NCBI RefSeq assembly: GCF_000174755.1
Contig: NZ_ACLQ01000026.1
Span: 1 to 43,500 of the forward strand
DNA: 43,500 nucleotides
Reading direction: 5' to 3'
Source: Capnocytophaga gingivalis ATCC 33624
GTDB lineage: Bacteria > Bacteroidota > Bacteroidia > Flavobacteriales > Flavobacteriaceae
The translations under genes and the position numbers were made by a program. Of this stretch, positions 1 through 7,320 are shown piece by piece. Every line of letters begins with the position of its first letter. The first letter of the stretch is position 1. Below the pieces are notes generated by a model that saw only the letters and a list, made by a program, of their open reading frames with translations, did not search any database and was not told where the DNA came from.

Positions 1-267
1 TATCCAAAACTGCAAGAGTCCTTTTTGGGGGTACAAAGTATTCTCCAGCAACTGCTCACAATTGATTTGCGCCAACATAAACAGCGGTTTGCCATTGACA
101 CTGGTAGGTAGAGTGCCGTCCTTAGGGATATAGGGTGTTCCACCAAATTTGCTATCGGTAAGGGCTAAGTTATCAGCTAAAGACAGCGAAATACGAATCA
201 CCTCCCGCTGGGTAGTAGCATTGAGGTTAGCAACGAATTGTTCGATTTGTGCTTGTGTAGGGGTCAT
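1..267 (-). CDS. YwqG/DUF1963-family protein, N-terminal part
   Basis: The gene reads leftward from an ATG at 267-265 and runs off the window edge, so only its first 89 codons are visible. The translation has the features typical of the DUF1963 (YwqG-like) family: a short helical N-terminus, then KFGGTPYIPKD, PLFMLAQINCEQL and the segment YPQKGLLQFWI. Members are cytosolic proteins of unknown biochemical role, often found near defence or stress genes. It lies 24 nt downstream of the GH3/serine hydrolase gene on the same strand. The family call rests on recognised motifs. The function is not known. Confidence 0.75.
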   Translation of the reverse strand, partial: MTPTQAQIEQFVANLNATTQREVIRISLSLADNLALTDSKFGGTPYIPKDGTLPTSVNGKPLFMLAQINCEQLLENTLYPQKGLLQFWI

Positions 268-271
268 ATAC

Positions 272-292
272 TAAAAATTAAAAACTCAAAAC
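272..292. repeat. Intergenic 7-bp-period repeat (3 units)
   Basis: Three successive heptamers, TAAAAAT, TAAAAAC and TCAAAAC, fill the short space between two minus-strand genes and run into the stop codon of the upstream one. Other intergenic spaces of this window contain different sequences with the same 7-bp period. Confidence 0.6.
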
Positions 293-885
293 TACATCAA
301 GGATTCTTGTACTACCTTTTGGATTTTGGCGCGGATATTCTCGGTAATCAGTTTTTTGTTATCAGAAGTGGGAAAGGTACGGTTGGAGAGGAATACATAA
401 ATGGTCTGAGTGGCGGGGTCTGCCCAAGCCAAGGTACCTGTAAAACCTGTATGACCAAAGCTCTCAGGCGATACACAGCCACAGGTATAACCTCCCTGCC
501 CTGGAAGCTGAGGTTTGTCAAAGCCCAAGGCACGGCGATTGCGTTCGGAGATAAAATAACTCTTATTAAAAGCATCAAAAGCATTGGCGGAGAAGTAGCG
601 CACTCCCCCATAGTAACCTTTCTGTAGGAAAAGCTGCATCATCTTGGCTACATCATTGGCCGTACCGAAAAGCCCTGCATGACCAGCTACTCCACCGAGC
701 ATCGCCGCTCCCTGATCATTTACATAACCTCGAAGAAGCTGTTGGCGAAAACTCTTATCATCCTCAGAAGGCGCTATCTGTTCTTTAGGAAAGTGCTTTA
801 GGGGTAGAAAAGTGAGCTGATAAGCACCCATACTTTGGTAAAAATCCTTTTCCACAGCCTCATTCAGTGGTTTTCCCTTAGTCAT
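292..885 (-). pseudogene. C-terminal serine hydrolase (class C beta-lactamase-like) part, cut off by a frameshift
   Basis: This frame continues the protein begun at 3197. It encodes the second half of a class C beta-lactamase-like domain, including HTGFTGT, which corresponds to the KTG-like third motif of these penicillin-binding-fold hydrolases. An ATG at 885 opens the frame, but the homologous reading extends further upstream to the T7 run at 934-940 (A7 on the coding strand). With one more A, the coding strand would read Q-K-K-Y-L-Y-S-D-L-S-Y-Y-L straight into M-T-K-G-K-P. That restores a Y-S-D motif equivalent to the catalytic Tyr motif. As written, this part is separate and would be inactive alone. 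It may be a sequencing error, a phase-variable tract or a true lesion. Confidence 0.8.
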
Positions 886-887
886 TT

Positions 888-3197
888 CTATATATTTCTG
901 AAAAAGGTAATAGGAAAGATCACTATAAAGGTATTTTTTTGCTTTATAAGATCACTTTGGGCTATTGATTGAAGGATAGTATCGCGATAATTTTCCTTTA
1001 TAAAAATATTCTCCGCTACTTGAGTAGGATATTTTGATGTAAGTGTTGCATTATAGATGTCAGTAGAAAGAACTTTTGTCTTGCTATCAATAGTTTTACG
1101 ATAGAAAGGTAACCAAGCTTGTAACTGTCCATAGTGAGAAAGAGCTTCCTTGACTGTGATATCTGCTTTGTTGGTCCCGCTAAGCATAGGCAACAGGGTA
1201 GCGAGAGAAGCATTGAGTTTGATTTTTTGTTTGTCATACAGATCAATCAACTCAGGTACTGTAGCGAGTATCTTGGTAAGAGAAGCTAAGTCATATAAAG
1301 TATTATTGGTTACTTGTTCGGCATTCTTGTCATAGGTGCAGCGTCCAAAACTTTTTTGATAAACCACTACTCCATTGCGTGCCACCAATACTTGTGCCGA
1401 AGGAGTCATCTGTTTTTGGATAGCATCGGTTACAATGGAGTCTATTTTGTAGAAATTGGCTGAGTTCAACCCTGCATTCTCCGCTAATCCATAAGCCAAG
1501 CGGTTCAGGGGCTTGGTCGGAAGGTTACGCCCAAAAAGAACTCCTTTGTGAGCTGTTACTGGTAATACCCCTTCAAAGGGAATCGCCCCATAGATGAGTT
1601 GGGCGGCCTTCTGCTGAGCAAAAGGAGCATTCTGATAAGCTACAACCACCGCAGCAAAAGGGCTTAGGTCTGGCACATCCAAAAGCGCATAGGGCTTAGT
1701 AAAGACCGTAAGTATCACTTCCTTCTTCTCACCTATTATTTTTTGTAGTAGAGCAAGCTCTTGGGCATTGAACTTATAGTCTGCCCAAGGAGAAGCATTG
1801 GATCGGTGCAAACCTATGATAATACGATCAAAGGGTGCCATTTCCTTCTTGAGTGATTCCCAAGAGCCACTCTTGAGCTGTACTACATCCTGATAGTAGC
1901 GCAAGTTCTTGAAAAACTCCCAACCTGAATCGTCTCCAAACTTGATATAAGCAGTTTTCTTAGTATCTAAGTTCTTCAAAGGGAGTACATTTTTGGCATT
2001 CTGCAGAAGAGTAATAGCTTTCTCATAAATCTTCTCAGTAAGAAGATCGTCCTCCTTGGTATTGAGGTCTTTGGTCAGATTAGTCAGAGCCACTGGTTTG
2101 TACTTATTGAGTCCTGCCCAATACTTAGCTTTAAGAATTTTCTTGACAGAATGTGCCAAACGATATTCGTTGATGGTACCAGCACTATACGCATTTTTGA
2201 GTGTCTCTATTCCCTTAATAGGATCAGAGGACATAAGTAGTACATCATTTCCTGCCAAAAAGGCCTGTAAATCCACCTGAGAGGATTCTGCATAATCGGC
2301 TACCCCTTTCATCCCTAAAGCATCAGAGAAGATCAGCCCTTGGAAACCCAGCTGTTGCTTTATGAGCCCAGAGACGATTTTATAAGAAATAGATGCTGGC
2401 TTACCTTCGTCCAAGGCAGGAACATTCAGGTGTCCTACCATTAGGGAGGCTACCCCTGCTCCAATGAGTTTTTGGAAGGGGAAAAACTCGGTACTTTCCA
2501 AGCGTTCGCGGGAAAAAGAAACTGTAGGAAGGGTCTTATGAGAATCTTTTTCAGTATCACCATGCCCAGGGAAGTGCTTTCCACAGGCCAAGACTCCTAC
2601 ACTCTGCATCCCTTTGGTAAAAGCCACCCCCTTTTGAGCAACATTGAACTTGCTTTCGCCAAAGGATCTGTTGCCTATGATAGGGTTTTGTGGATTGGTA
2701 TTGATATCTATATCAGGAGCAAAATCAATATGTACGCCTAAGCGCTTACAGTGCTGAGCGATACGCTTTCCTGCTTGCTCCACCAAGGCATTATCCTTGA
2801 GAGCTCCGAGAGTCATATTCCACGGAAAGGCATATACAGAGTCCAAGCGCATAGCCAGTCCCCATTCGGCATCCATGGCTATCATTAAGGGTACCTGAGC
2901 GGCTTCTTGAAACTCATTGGTGAGCTTGGCTTGAGCTACAGGACTTCCCTTGGAGAAGATAATCCCTCCTATATGGTACTTTTTGACAAGTTCCTTGATA
3001 GGTTTTTGTTGCTTGGCTGTATGTGAGCTAAATGCTTGTACCATAAAAAGTTGCCCTATCTTTTGCTCTAAGCTCATCGTTTTATAGATACTATCGACCC
3101 AGCGGGTTTGTGCTTGTTCGTCTTTGGTACGAAGTGGATCTATATTCTGCGAAAAAGAAAAAATAGGAATAAAAAGTAGTAAGGTAAAAAATCTCAT
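888..3197 (-). CDS. GH3 beta-N-acetylhexosaminidase-like protein fused to serine hydrolase (frameshifted before its end)
   Basis: The start is taken at 3197, because MRFFTLLLFIPIFSFSQ there is a good signal peptide and a promoter lies just upstream. Residues about 25-370 form a GH3 domain with KHFPGHGDTEKDSH (207-220, the His/Asp dyad of the NagZ type) and the probable nucleophile Asp292 in IFSDALGM. A GH3 C-terminal domain follows. From about 575 a serine hydrolase domain begins, with the S-x-x-K motif S639-L-T-K642. The reading frame then shifts in a run of seven A (934-940 on the plus strand) and stops after an unrelated tail. GH3-hydrolase fusions of about 1000 residues are familiar in Bacteroidetes and are thought to release GlcNAc from peptidoglycan or host glycans in the periplasm. 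The substrate here is inferred. Confidence 0.88.
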   Translation of the reverse strand: MRFFTLLLFIPIFSFSQNIDPLRTKDEQAQTRWVDSIYKTMSLEQKIGQLFMVQAFSSHTAKQQKPIKELVKKYHIGGIIFSKGSPVAQAKLTNEFQEAAQVPLMIAMDAEWGLAMRLDSVYAFPWNMTLGALKDNALVEQAGKRIAQHCKRLGVHIDFAPDIDINTNPQNPIIGNRSFGESKFNVAQKGVAFTKGMQSVGVLACGKHFPGHGDTEKDSHKTLPTVSFSRERLESTEFFPFQKLIGAGVASLMVGHLNVPALDEGKPASISYKIVSGLIKQQLGFQGLIFSDALGMKGVADYAESSQVDLQAFLAGNDVLLMSSDPIKGIETLKNAYSAGTINEYRLAHSVKKILKAKYWAGLNKYKPVALTNLTKDLNTKEDDLLTEKIYEKAITLLQNAKNVLPLKNLDTKKTAYIKFGDDSGWEFFKNLRYYQDVVQLKSGSWESLKKEMAPFDRIIIGLHRSNASPWADYKFNAQELALLQKIIGEKKEVILTVFTKPYALLDVPDLSPFAAVVVAYQNAPFAQQKAAQLIYGAIPFEGVLPVTAHKGVLFGRNLPTKPLNRLAYGLAENAGLNSANFYKIDSIVTDAIQKQMTPSAQVLVARNGVVVYQKSFGRCTYDKNAEQVTNNTLYDLASLTKILATVPELIDLYDKQKIKLNASLATLLPMLSGTNKADITVKEALSHYGQLQAWLPFYRKTIDSKTKVLSTDIYNATLTSKYPTQVAENIFIKENYRDTILQSIAQSDLIKQKNTFIVIFPITFFRNI

Positions 3198-3221
3198 TTT
3201 TGGTTTTTGTATTTTAAAGAG

Positions 3222-3251
3222 CAAAAATAAGGAAAAATAGCTCCTCACCAA
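3222..3251 (-). promoter_or_regulatory. Bacteroidetes-type promoter of the GH3 gene
   Basis: Read on the minus strand, TTG (3251-3249) is followed after 19 nt by TATTTTTG (3229-3222), matching the Bacteroidetes TTG-N17-23-TAnnTTTG consensus. Transcription would begin about 18 nt before the ATG at 3197, which supports that start. Confidence 0.6.
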
Positions 3252-3330
3252 AAGATAATTTATAAACAATTGCTAAATGAGCTCATTAGCAATTTGGCGG
3301 ATCATCTACTGCCTTAGTGAGATAATAAAA

Positions 3331-3489
3331 GAACAAATTGAAGAAAATACATGGGGTGAATTGAAAGAAATACATAGGGTAAATTACAAAATACAAAGGG
3401 AAATTTGTAAAAATACAAAAGAGCGAATTGCAAAAATACAAAAGGGCGAATTGTAAAAATATAAAAGGGCGAATTGCAATTCGCCCCTA
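3331..3489. repeat. Degenerate 23-bp tandem repeat ending in a palindrome
   Basis: Units begin at 3331, 3354, 3377, 3398, 3421, 3444 and 3467. All are 23 bp apart except one 21-bp step. The core is GGGCGAATTGnAAAAATA followed by CAAAA or TAAAA. Copies become more diverged toward the low-coordinate end. The last unit turns into the palindrome at 3467-3486. The repeat occupies most of the 325-nt gene-free space between trpA and the GH3 gene. No open reading frame of interest is seen there. Confidence 0.8.
3467..3486. terminator. Perfect 20-bp palindrome downstream of trpA, possible terminator or REP-like element
   Basis: GGGCGAATTGCAATTCGCCC is its own reverse complement. It lies 37 nt past the end of trpA, so trp mRNA could fold it into a hairpin. 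No clean U-tract follows on the minus strand, so a repetitive extragenic palindrome is at least as likely as a true intrinsic terminator. Confidence 0.45.
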
Positions 3490-3493
3490 CGAG

Positions 3494-3528
3494 ATTAACA
3501 ATTAACCATTAACAATTAATAATTATTT
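3494..3528. repeat. Intergenic 7-bp-period repeat (5 units)
   Basis: Five heptamers follow one another: ATTAACA, ATTAACC, ATTAACA, ATTAATA and ATTATTT. The last overlaps the final codons and stop of trpA. Confidence 0.75.
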
Positions 3529-4284
3529 AAAAAGTGTATTTATCTGAATAATGGTTTGATCAAGGTCGCCCGAGGAGGTAAGAGCGACAATGCTGGTACC
3601 GACAATCACTCCATCAGCATACTGCCGCATCTGTTCCACATCGGCATGGGTTTTGATGCCAAAACCTAAAGATACGGGAAGGGAAGTCTGTGCTCTTACC
3701 TGAGTGATAAACTCCTTGAGACGTGGTAGATCCACCTGCTTACTTCCTGTAACCCCCAAGGAACCAATTGCATATACAAAACCTTCTCCCAAGGAAACAA
3801 TAGGAGCAATACGCCCCTGAGAGGTTACACTTACCAATGGGATAAAGGCTATATGATGTGCTCTAAGCTTTTCTACTAACTCTTGTGCTTCTTCATAAGG
3901 CAAGTCTGGAATAATCAATCCTCGAATGCCTACCACTACACATTTCTCTAAAAAAGCATCTATCCCATAGGCAAAAATCAAATTGTAATAAACTAAGAAG
4001 ACCAAGGGCTTATGCACCTGCCCTTTTACCGAAGAGAGCAGGTCAAAAACGGTATCGGTGGTTACTCCTGCTTGGGAAGCAGCAAAGGAGGCCTGTGAGA
4101 TGAGCTTACCATCGGCCAAGGGATCAGAGTAAGGAATACCTATTTCCAAGATATCTATAGCAGTTCTATCAAGCTGAGAGAGAAACGCCTTAGTAAAATC
4201 CACATTGGGATAACCCGCTACAATATAGCCTATATTGACCTTTTCTTTTGCTGCGAATACTGAATTTATACTATTATTATTCAT
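3523..4284 (-). CDS. trpA: Tryptophan synthase alpha subunit
   Basis: This 253-residue protein cleaves indole-3-glycerol phosphate to indole and glyceraldehyde 3-phosphate and passes the indole through a tunnel to TrpB. The catalytic pair is visible as Glu47 in [11 protein letters not shown] and Asp58 in DPLADGK, and the C-terminal phosphate-binding part has [10 protein letters not shown] and GVIVGTSIV. Length is normal for the family. Its ATG overlaps the end of trpB by 8 nt, so the two subunits are probably translationally coupled. It is the last gene of the trp operon. Confidence 0.97.
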   Translation of the reverse strand: MNNNSINSVFAAKEKVNIGYIVAGYPNVDFTKAFLSQLDRTAIDILEIGIPYSDPLADGKLISQASFAASQAGVTTDTVFDLLSSVKGQVHKPLVFLVYYNLIFAYGIDAFLEKCVVVGIRGLIIPDLPYEEAQELVEKLRAHHIAFIPLVSVTSQGRIAPIVSLGEGFVYAIGSLGVTGSKQVDLPRLKEFITQVRAQTSLPVSLGFGIKTHADVEQMRQYADGVIVGTSIVALTSSGDLDQTIIQINTLFK

Positions 4285-5464
4285 ATTTTTCTCCTTTTAA
4301 GATTGAAAAAACGGTGTGCATATCCTTGTCTCCCCTACCCGATACATTCACTACAATAGTTTGTTTCTTATCCTTAGGAAGCGTCGGACAGAGTTTGCTT
4401 AGATAAGCCAAAGCATGGGCGCTCTCTATAGCGGGGATAATTCCCTCCTTACGAGTCGTGAGCAATAGAGCCTCCATAGCCTCAGTATCGGTAATAGGAG
4501 CATAGTGAGCTCGCTTGGTTTGGAACAGATGGGCATGCTCAGGGCCTATACCTGGGTAATCTAAGCCAGCAGAGATAGAATGTACAGGGCTTATCTGGCC
4601 GTACTTATCCTGCAGAACATAGGTTTTCATCCCGTGAATAATTCCCTCTCGCCCCAGAGTAAGAGTAGCCGCATGTCGGTCTGTATCTATCCCTTCACCT
4701 CCGGCTTCTACCCCATAGAGCTGAGTGGCAGGATCGTCCAAGAAACCTGCAAAGATACCTATAGCATTGCTTCCTCCTCCTACACAAGCGATAACATGAT
4801 CGGCATGCTTGTCCTGAGTAGATAGTTGCTTACGAGCTTCACGACCTATCACGGACTGAAAATCTCTCACTATAGTGGGATAAGGATGAGGTCCCACCAC
4901 AGAACCAATCACATAGAAAACAGTTTCTATCTCGGCCACCCAAGACTGTATGGCCGCTGTAGTAGCTTCTTTGAGGGTCTTGAGACCGTCCTCTATAGCC
5001 ACCACCTTGGCACCCAAGAGCTCCATACGAAAGACATTCAACTGCTGACGCTCCATATCTACAGCTCCCATATACACCTCACATTCTAATCCTAAGAGGG
5101 CAGCAGCGGTGGCGGTAGCCACTCCATGCTGACCTGCCCCTGTCTCGGCAATCACCTTTTTCTTGCCCATACGCTTGGCTAAGAGTACCTGTCCTAAAGC
5201 ATTGTTGATCTTATGTGCACCTGTATGGTTAAGATCTTCCCGCTTAAGAAAGATATCATGTCCGTAGTGTGCGCTAAGGTTCTTTGCATAGTATAAGGGT
5301 GTTGGGCGTCCTACATAATTCTTAAGCAAATCCTCCAATTCTGCCTGAAAACAAGGATCATTTTTAGCTTTTTCATATTCTTTCTCCAACTCTATGAGAG
5401 CAAACATGGCCGTTTCAGGCACATATTGCCCCCCAAAGTTTCCAAAATAGGCTTTATTTGTCAT
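4277..5464 (-). CDS. trpB: Tryptophan synthase beta subunit
   Basis: This 395-residue PLP enzyme condenses indole with serine to give tryptophan. Lys85 in HTGAHKINN is the Schiff-base lysine, [10 protein letters not shown] is the cofactor phosphate loop, and [12 protein letters not shown] is the conserved substrate loop. It is of the standard TrpB1 type, which works with TrpA. It starts 9 nt after trpF and overlaps trpA by 8 nt. Confidence 0.97.
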   Translation of the reverse strand: MTNKAYFGNFGGQYVPETAMFALIELEKEYEKAKNDPCFQAELEDLLKNYVGRPTPLYYAKNLSAHYGHDIFLKREDLNHTGAHKINNALGQVLLAKRMGKKKVIAETGAGQHGVATATAAALLGLECEVYMGAVDMERQQLNVFRMELLGAKVVAIEDGLKTLKEATTAAIQSWVAEIETVFYVIGSVVGPHPYPTIVRDFQSVIGREARKQLSTQDKHADHVIACVGGGSNAIGIFAGFLDDPATQLYGVEAGGEGIDTDRHAATLTLGREGIIHGMKTYVLQDKYGQISPVHSISAGLDYPGIGPEHAHLFQTKRAHYAPITDTEAMEALLLTTRKEGIIPAIESAHALAYLSKLCPTLPKDKKQTIVVNVSGRGDKDMHTVFSILKGEKYE

Positions 5465-5473
5465 ATTATTAGG

Positions 5474-6118
5474 TTATTTATTATATTTCTGTATTCCACT
5501 CCTATATTTCTCTATTTCTTTTATCAGCTTTTCTATAAGCTGGCGACTCTTTCGGTTGTTCTGCTCCACTTTGCTATTGACATCTATGATCGCAGGTTGG
5601 TAGCTAAGTGCCTTTTGTACATTCTCTACAGAGATTCCTCCTGCCAAGATAAAGCTATAAGGTGTAAGCCTCTCCAATAGTTGCCAATTGAAAACCAATC
5701 CATTGCCTCCTTCGGATACCCCCTTAGTATCCAACAGAGGTAAATCCATATAGGGCAAATAGTCCTCCATAGGTAAAAGCTTATCCTTTATAGAAAATAC
5801 CTTCCATACCGTTATCCCTTTTGTTGTCAGCATCTTACAAATATCTGGAGATTCTTCTCCATGGAGTTGTACCACATCTATCCCTGTAAGGTTCACTGTA
5901 TCTGCTATTTGCTCAAGTGGAGCATTTACAAAGACTCCTACAGTCTGCTTGCCTTCGCTATGAGCTATCTCGGTAATTTCTTTGGCTAATGCCACTGATA
6001 CACAGCGAGGACTCCTTGGAGCAAAGATACACCCAAAATAATCAATGGGCAAGTCCTTCAAGTCTTGTATCTCCTCCAAACTACGGATACCGCATATTTT
6101 CAAAGCTGTTTTTTCCAT
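5474..6118 (-). CDS. trpF: Phosphoribosylanthranilate isomerase
   Basis: This 214-residue TIM-barrel protein carries out the Amadori rearrangement of phosphoribosylanthranilate. The N-terminal KICGIRSLEEI holds the general-base Cys, and GGISVENV and the Asp in IIDVNSKVE fit the C-terminal phosphate and catalytic region. The usual DVSSGVE is here DVNSKVE, a mild departure. The start codon shares one A with the TGA stop of trpC, so translation is likely coupled. TrpF is separate, not fused to TrpC as in enteric bacteria. Confidence 0.94.
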   Translation of the reverse strand: MEKTALKICGIRSLEEIQDLKDLPIDYFGCIFAPRSPRCVSVALAKEITEIAHSEGKQTVGVFVNAPLEQIADTVNLTGIDVVQLHGEESPDICKMLTTKGITVWKVFSIKDKLLPMEDYLPYMDLPLLDTKGVSEGGNGLVFNWQLLERLTPYSFILAGGISVENVQKALSYQPAIIDVNSKVEQNNRKSRQLIEKLIKEIEKYRSGIQKYNK

Positions 6119-6846
6119 CAGAATAAAAGTCCTTTCATGAGAGCTTCCCCTATAAGAAGTGCATCCACTCCAAGAGTCTCGGCATAATGTAGATCTTCCT
6201 TACTAAGGTAGCCACTCTCACTTACCACCAGGAGTGAAGTGCGTTGCTCTTCGGAAATCAAAGAAAGCAAACGTTCAGTAGTCTGCAGGGAAACCTCAAA
6301 AGTATTGAGGTTACGGTTATTAATTCCCAATATCTTCAACTGAGGAATACGTAATGCTCTCTGCAGTTCAGCTTCATCATGCACCTCCACCAATACATCC
6401 ATTTGCAAGTCATAGGCCAAGGCATGTAGTGCTTGTAATTGCTCATCAGAAAGCATTCTGACAATCAACAAGATAGCAGAAGCCCCTAAGAACTTAGCTT
6501 GTGCTACCTGAAAAGGAGTATAGATAAAGTCTTTTCTAAGGATTGGCACTTTAGGAAAAGCCTCCACCACTTGGGGAATAAAAGTGTTATCTCCCTTGAA
6601 ATAAGCCTCTTCCGTTAGGATAGAAAAAGCTGCTACCCCATGCTCCACGTAATGAGTTGCCTGTTTTAAGAGGTCGAAATTCTCCAGTGCGATCTGTCCC
6701 TTGGAGGGAGAAGCCCGCTTGATCTCGCCTATAATACGTATGCCTTCTTGTGACAGCGCTTTATGGAAAGAAGGACGCACCACAGAGTCCAGCTCCCGCT
6801 GGAGTTGGAGGTCTCTTTGCTGTTTTATTTGTGATAGTATATCCAA
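6118..6846 (-). CDS. trpC: Indole-3-glycerol phosphate synthase
   Basis: This 242-residue TIM-barrel enzyme closes the indole ring. IIGEIKRASPSKG carries the catalytic Lys, LRKDFIYTPFQV and LGINNRNLNTFEV are the other signature strands, and VSESGYLSKEDL and ALLIGEALM form the phosphate site. The protein is slightly shorter than the usual 255-260 residues because the N-terminal helix is brief. The 22 nt upstream are filled by a heptamer repeat and the end of the membrane-protein gene. Confidence 0.95.
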   Translation of the reverse strand: MDILSQIKQQRDLQLQRELDSVVRPSFHKALSQEGIRIIGEIKRASPSKGQIALENFDLLKQATHYVEHGVAAFSILTEEAYFKGDNTFIPQVVEAFPKVPILRKDFIYTPFQVAQAKFLGASAILLIVRMLSDEQLQALHALAYDLQMDVLVEVHDEAELQRALRIPQLKILGINNRNLNTFEVSLQTTERLLSLISEEQRTSLLVVSESGYLSKEDLHYAETLGVDALLIGEALMKGLLF

Positions 6847-6849
6847 AGT

Positions 6850-6877
6850 AACTGTTAATTATCAATTATTAATTATT
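6850..6877. repeat. 7-bp-period repeat inside the trp operon (4 units)
   Basis: The heptamers AACTGTT, AATTATC, AATTATT and AATTATT lie between trpC and the upstream membrane-protein gene. They overlap the last codons of that gene. Confidence 0.7.
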
Positions 6878-7306
6878 AATGCTTTCTATTTCTTTAATGA
6901 GCCTATTTGTCAGAAGAACATATATAAGCATAAGCATAGGAAAATACCTATAAGAATCCCAAAATATGGTAATCCATGTCTCCTTTAGAGAGTAAGTACT
7001 CCAAGCGGCTACTCTATCTACAAAGAGCATATAATCAATACTGTAGAATATGGATAATAGAGAAATCAAAATCAGCCCATACAAATACCCTCTTTTTTTC
7101 ACTATTCTAAATAAAATAGTGAGTAGTATAGCCAAAACACCCATTCCTATAAGTAAAAATACAAAAATATCTTTCCAAAAAGAGCATTCTAAGCAAGAGG
7201 AGGACATACTATCCTTATAATCCTTCATGGATAAGAATAAGAAAACAGCATCTGTTACAAAGATAGCCATTATAAATAGTACGTATTTTAGTAGTTTTTG
7301 TCTCAT
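6869..7306 (-). CDS. Small multi-spanning membrane protein of unknown function inside the trp operon
   Basis: I do not recognise a family for this 145-residue protein. It has about four hydrophobic segments (roughly residues 5-27, 47-66, 73-95 and 113-135) and a basic loop IVKKRGYLYG between the second and third. A CLEC pair lies in the first extracytoplasmic loop. The gene sits in the same direction as trp, 14 nt after trpGD and 22 nt before trpC, so it must be co-transcribed with them. The trp pathway needs no membrane protein. A transport or accessory role is possible but unsupported, and a recent insertion is equally possible. Confidence 0.7.
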   Translation of the reverse strand: MRQKLLKYVLFIMAIFVTDAVFLFLSMKDYKDSMSSSCLECSFWKDIFVFLLIGMGVLAILLTILFRIVKKRGYLYGLILISLLSIFYSIDYMLFVDRVAAWSTYSLKETWITIFWDSYRYFPMLMLIYVLLTNRLIKEIESINN

Positions 7307-7320
7307 TATTTCTGAAATGA

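Noticed and set aside
888-945. Programmed -1 frameshift as the main explanation
   Set aside because: A AAA AAT can slip, but no stimulatory structure or upstream Shine-Dalgarno is evident. A homopolymer length change is simpler, so slippage is kept only as an alternative.
3198-3269. Upstream in-frame ATG for the GH3 gene
   Set aside because: It would lie upstream of, and include, the predicted promoter and bury the signal peptide.
3331-3528. CRISPR-like array
   Set aside because: Units are contiguous without unique spacers, and no cas genes are near.
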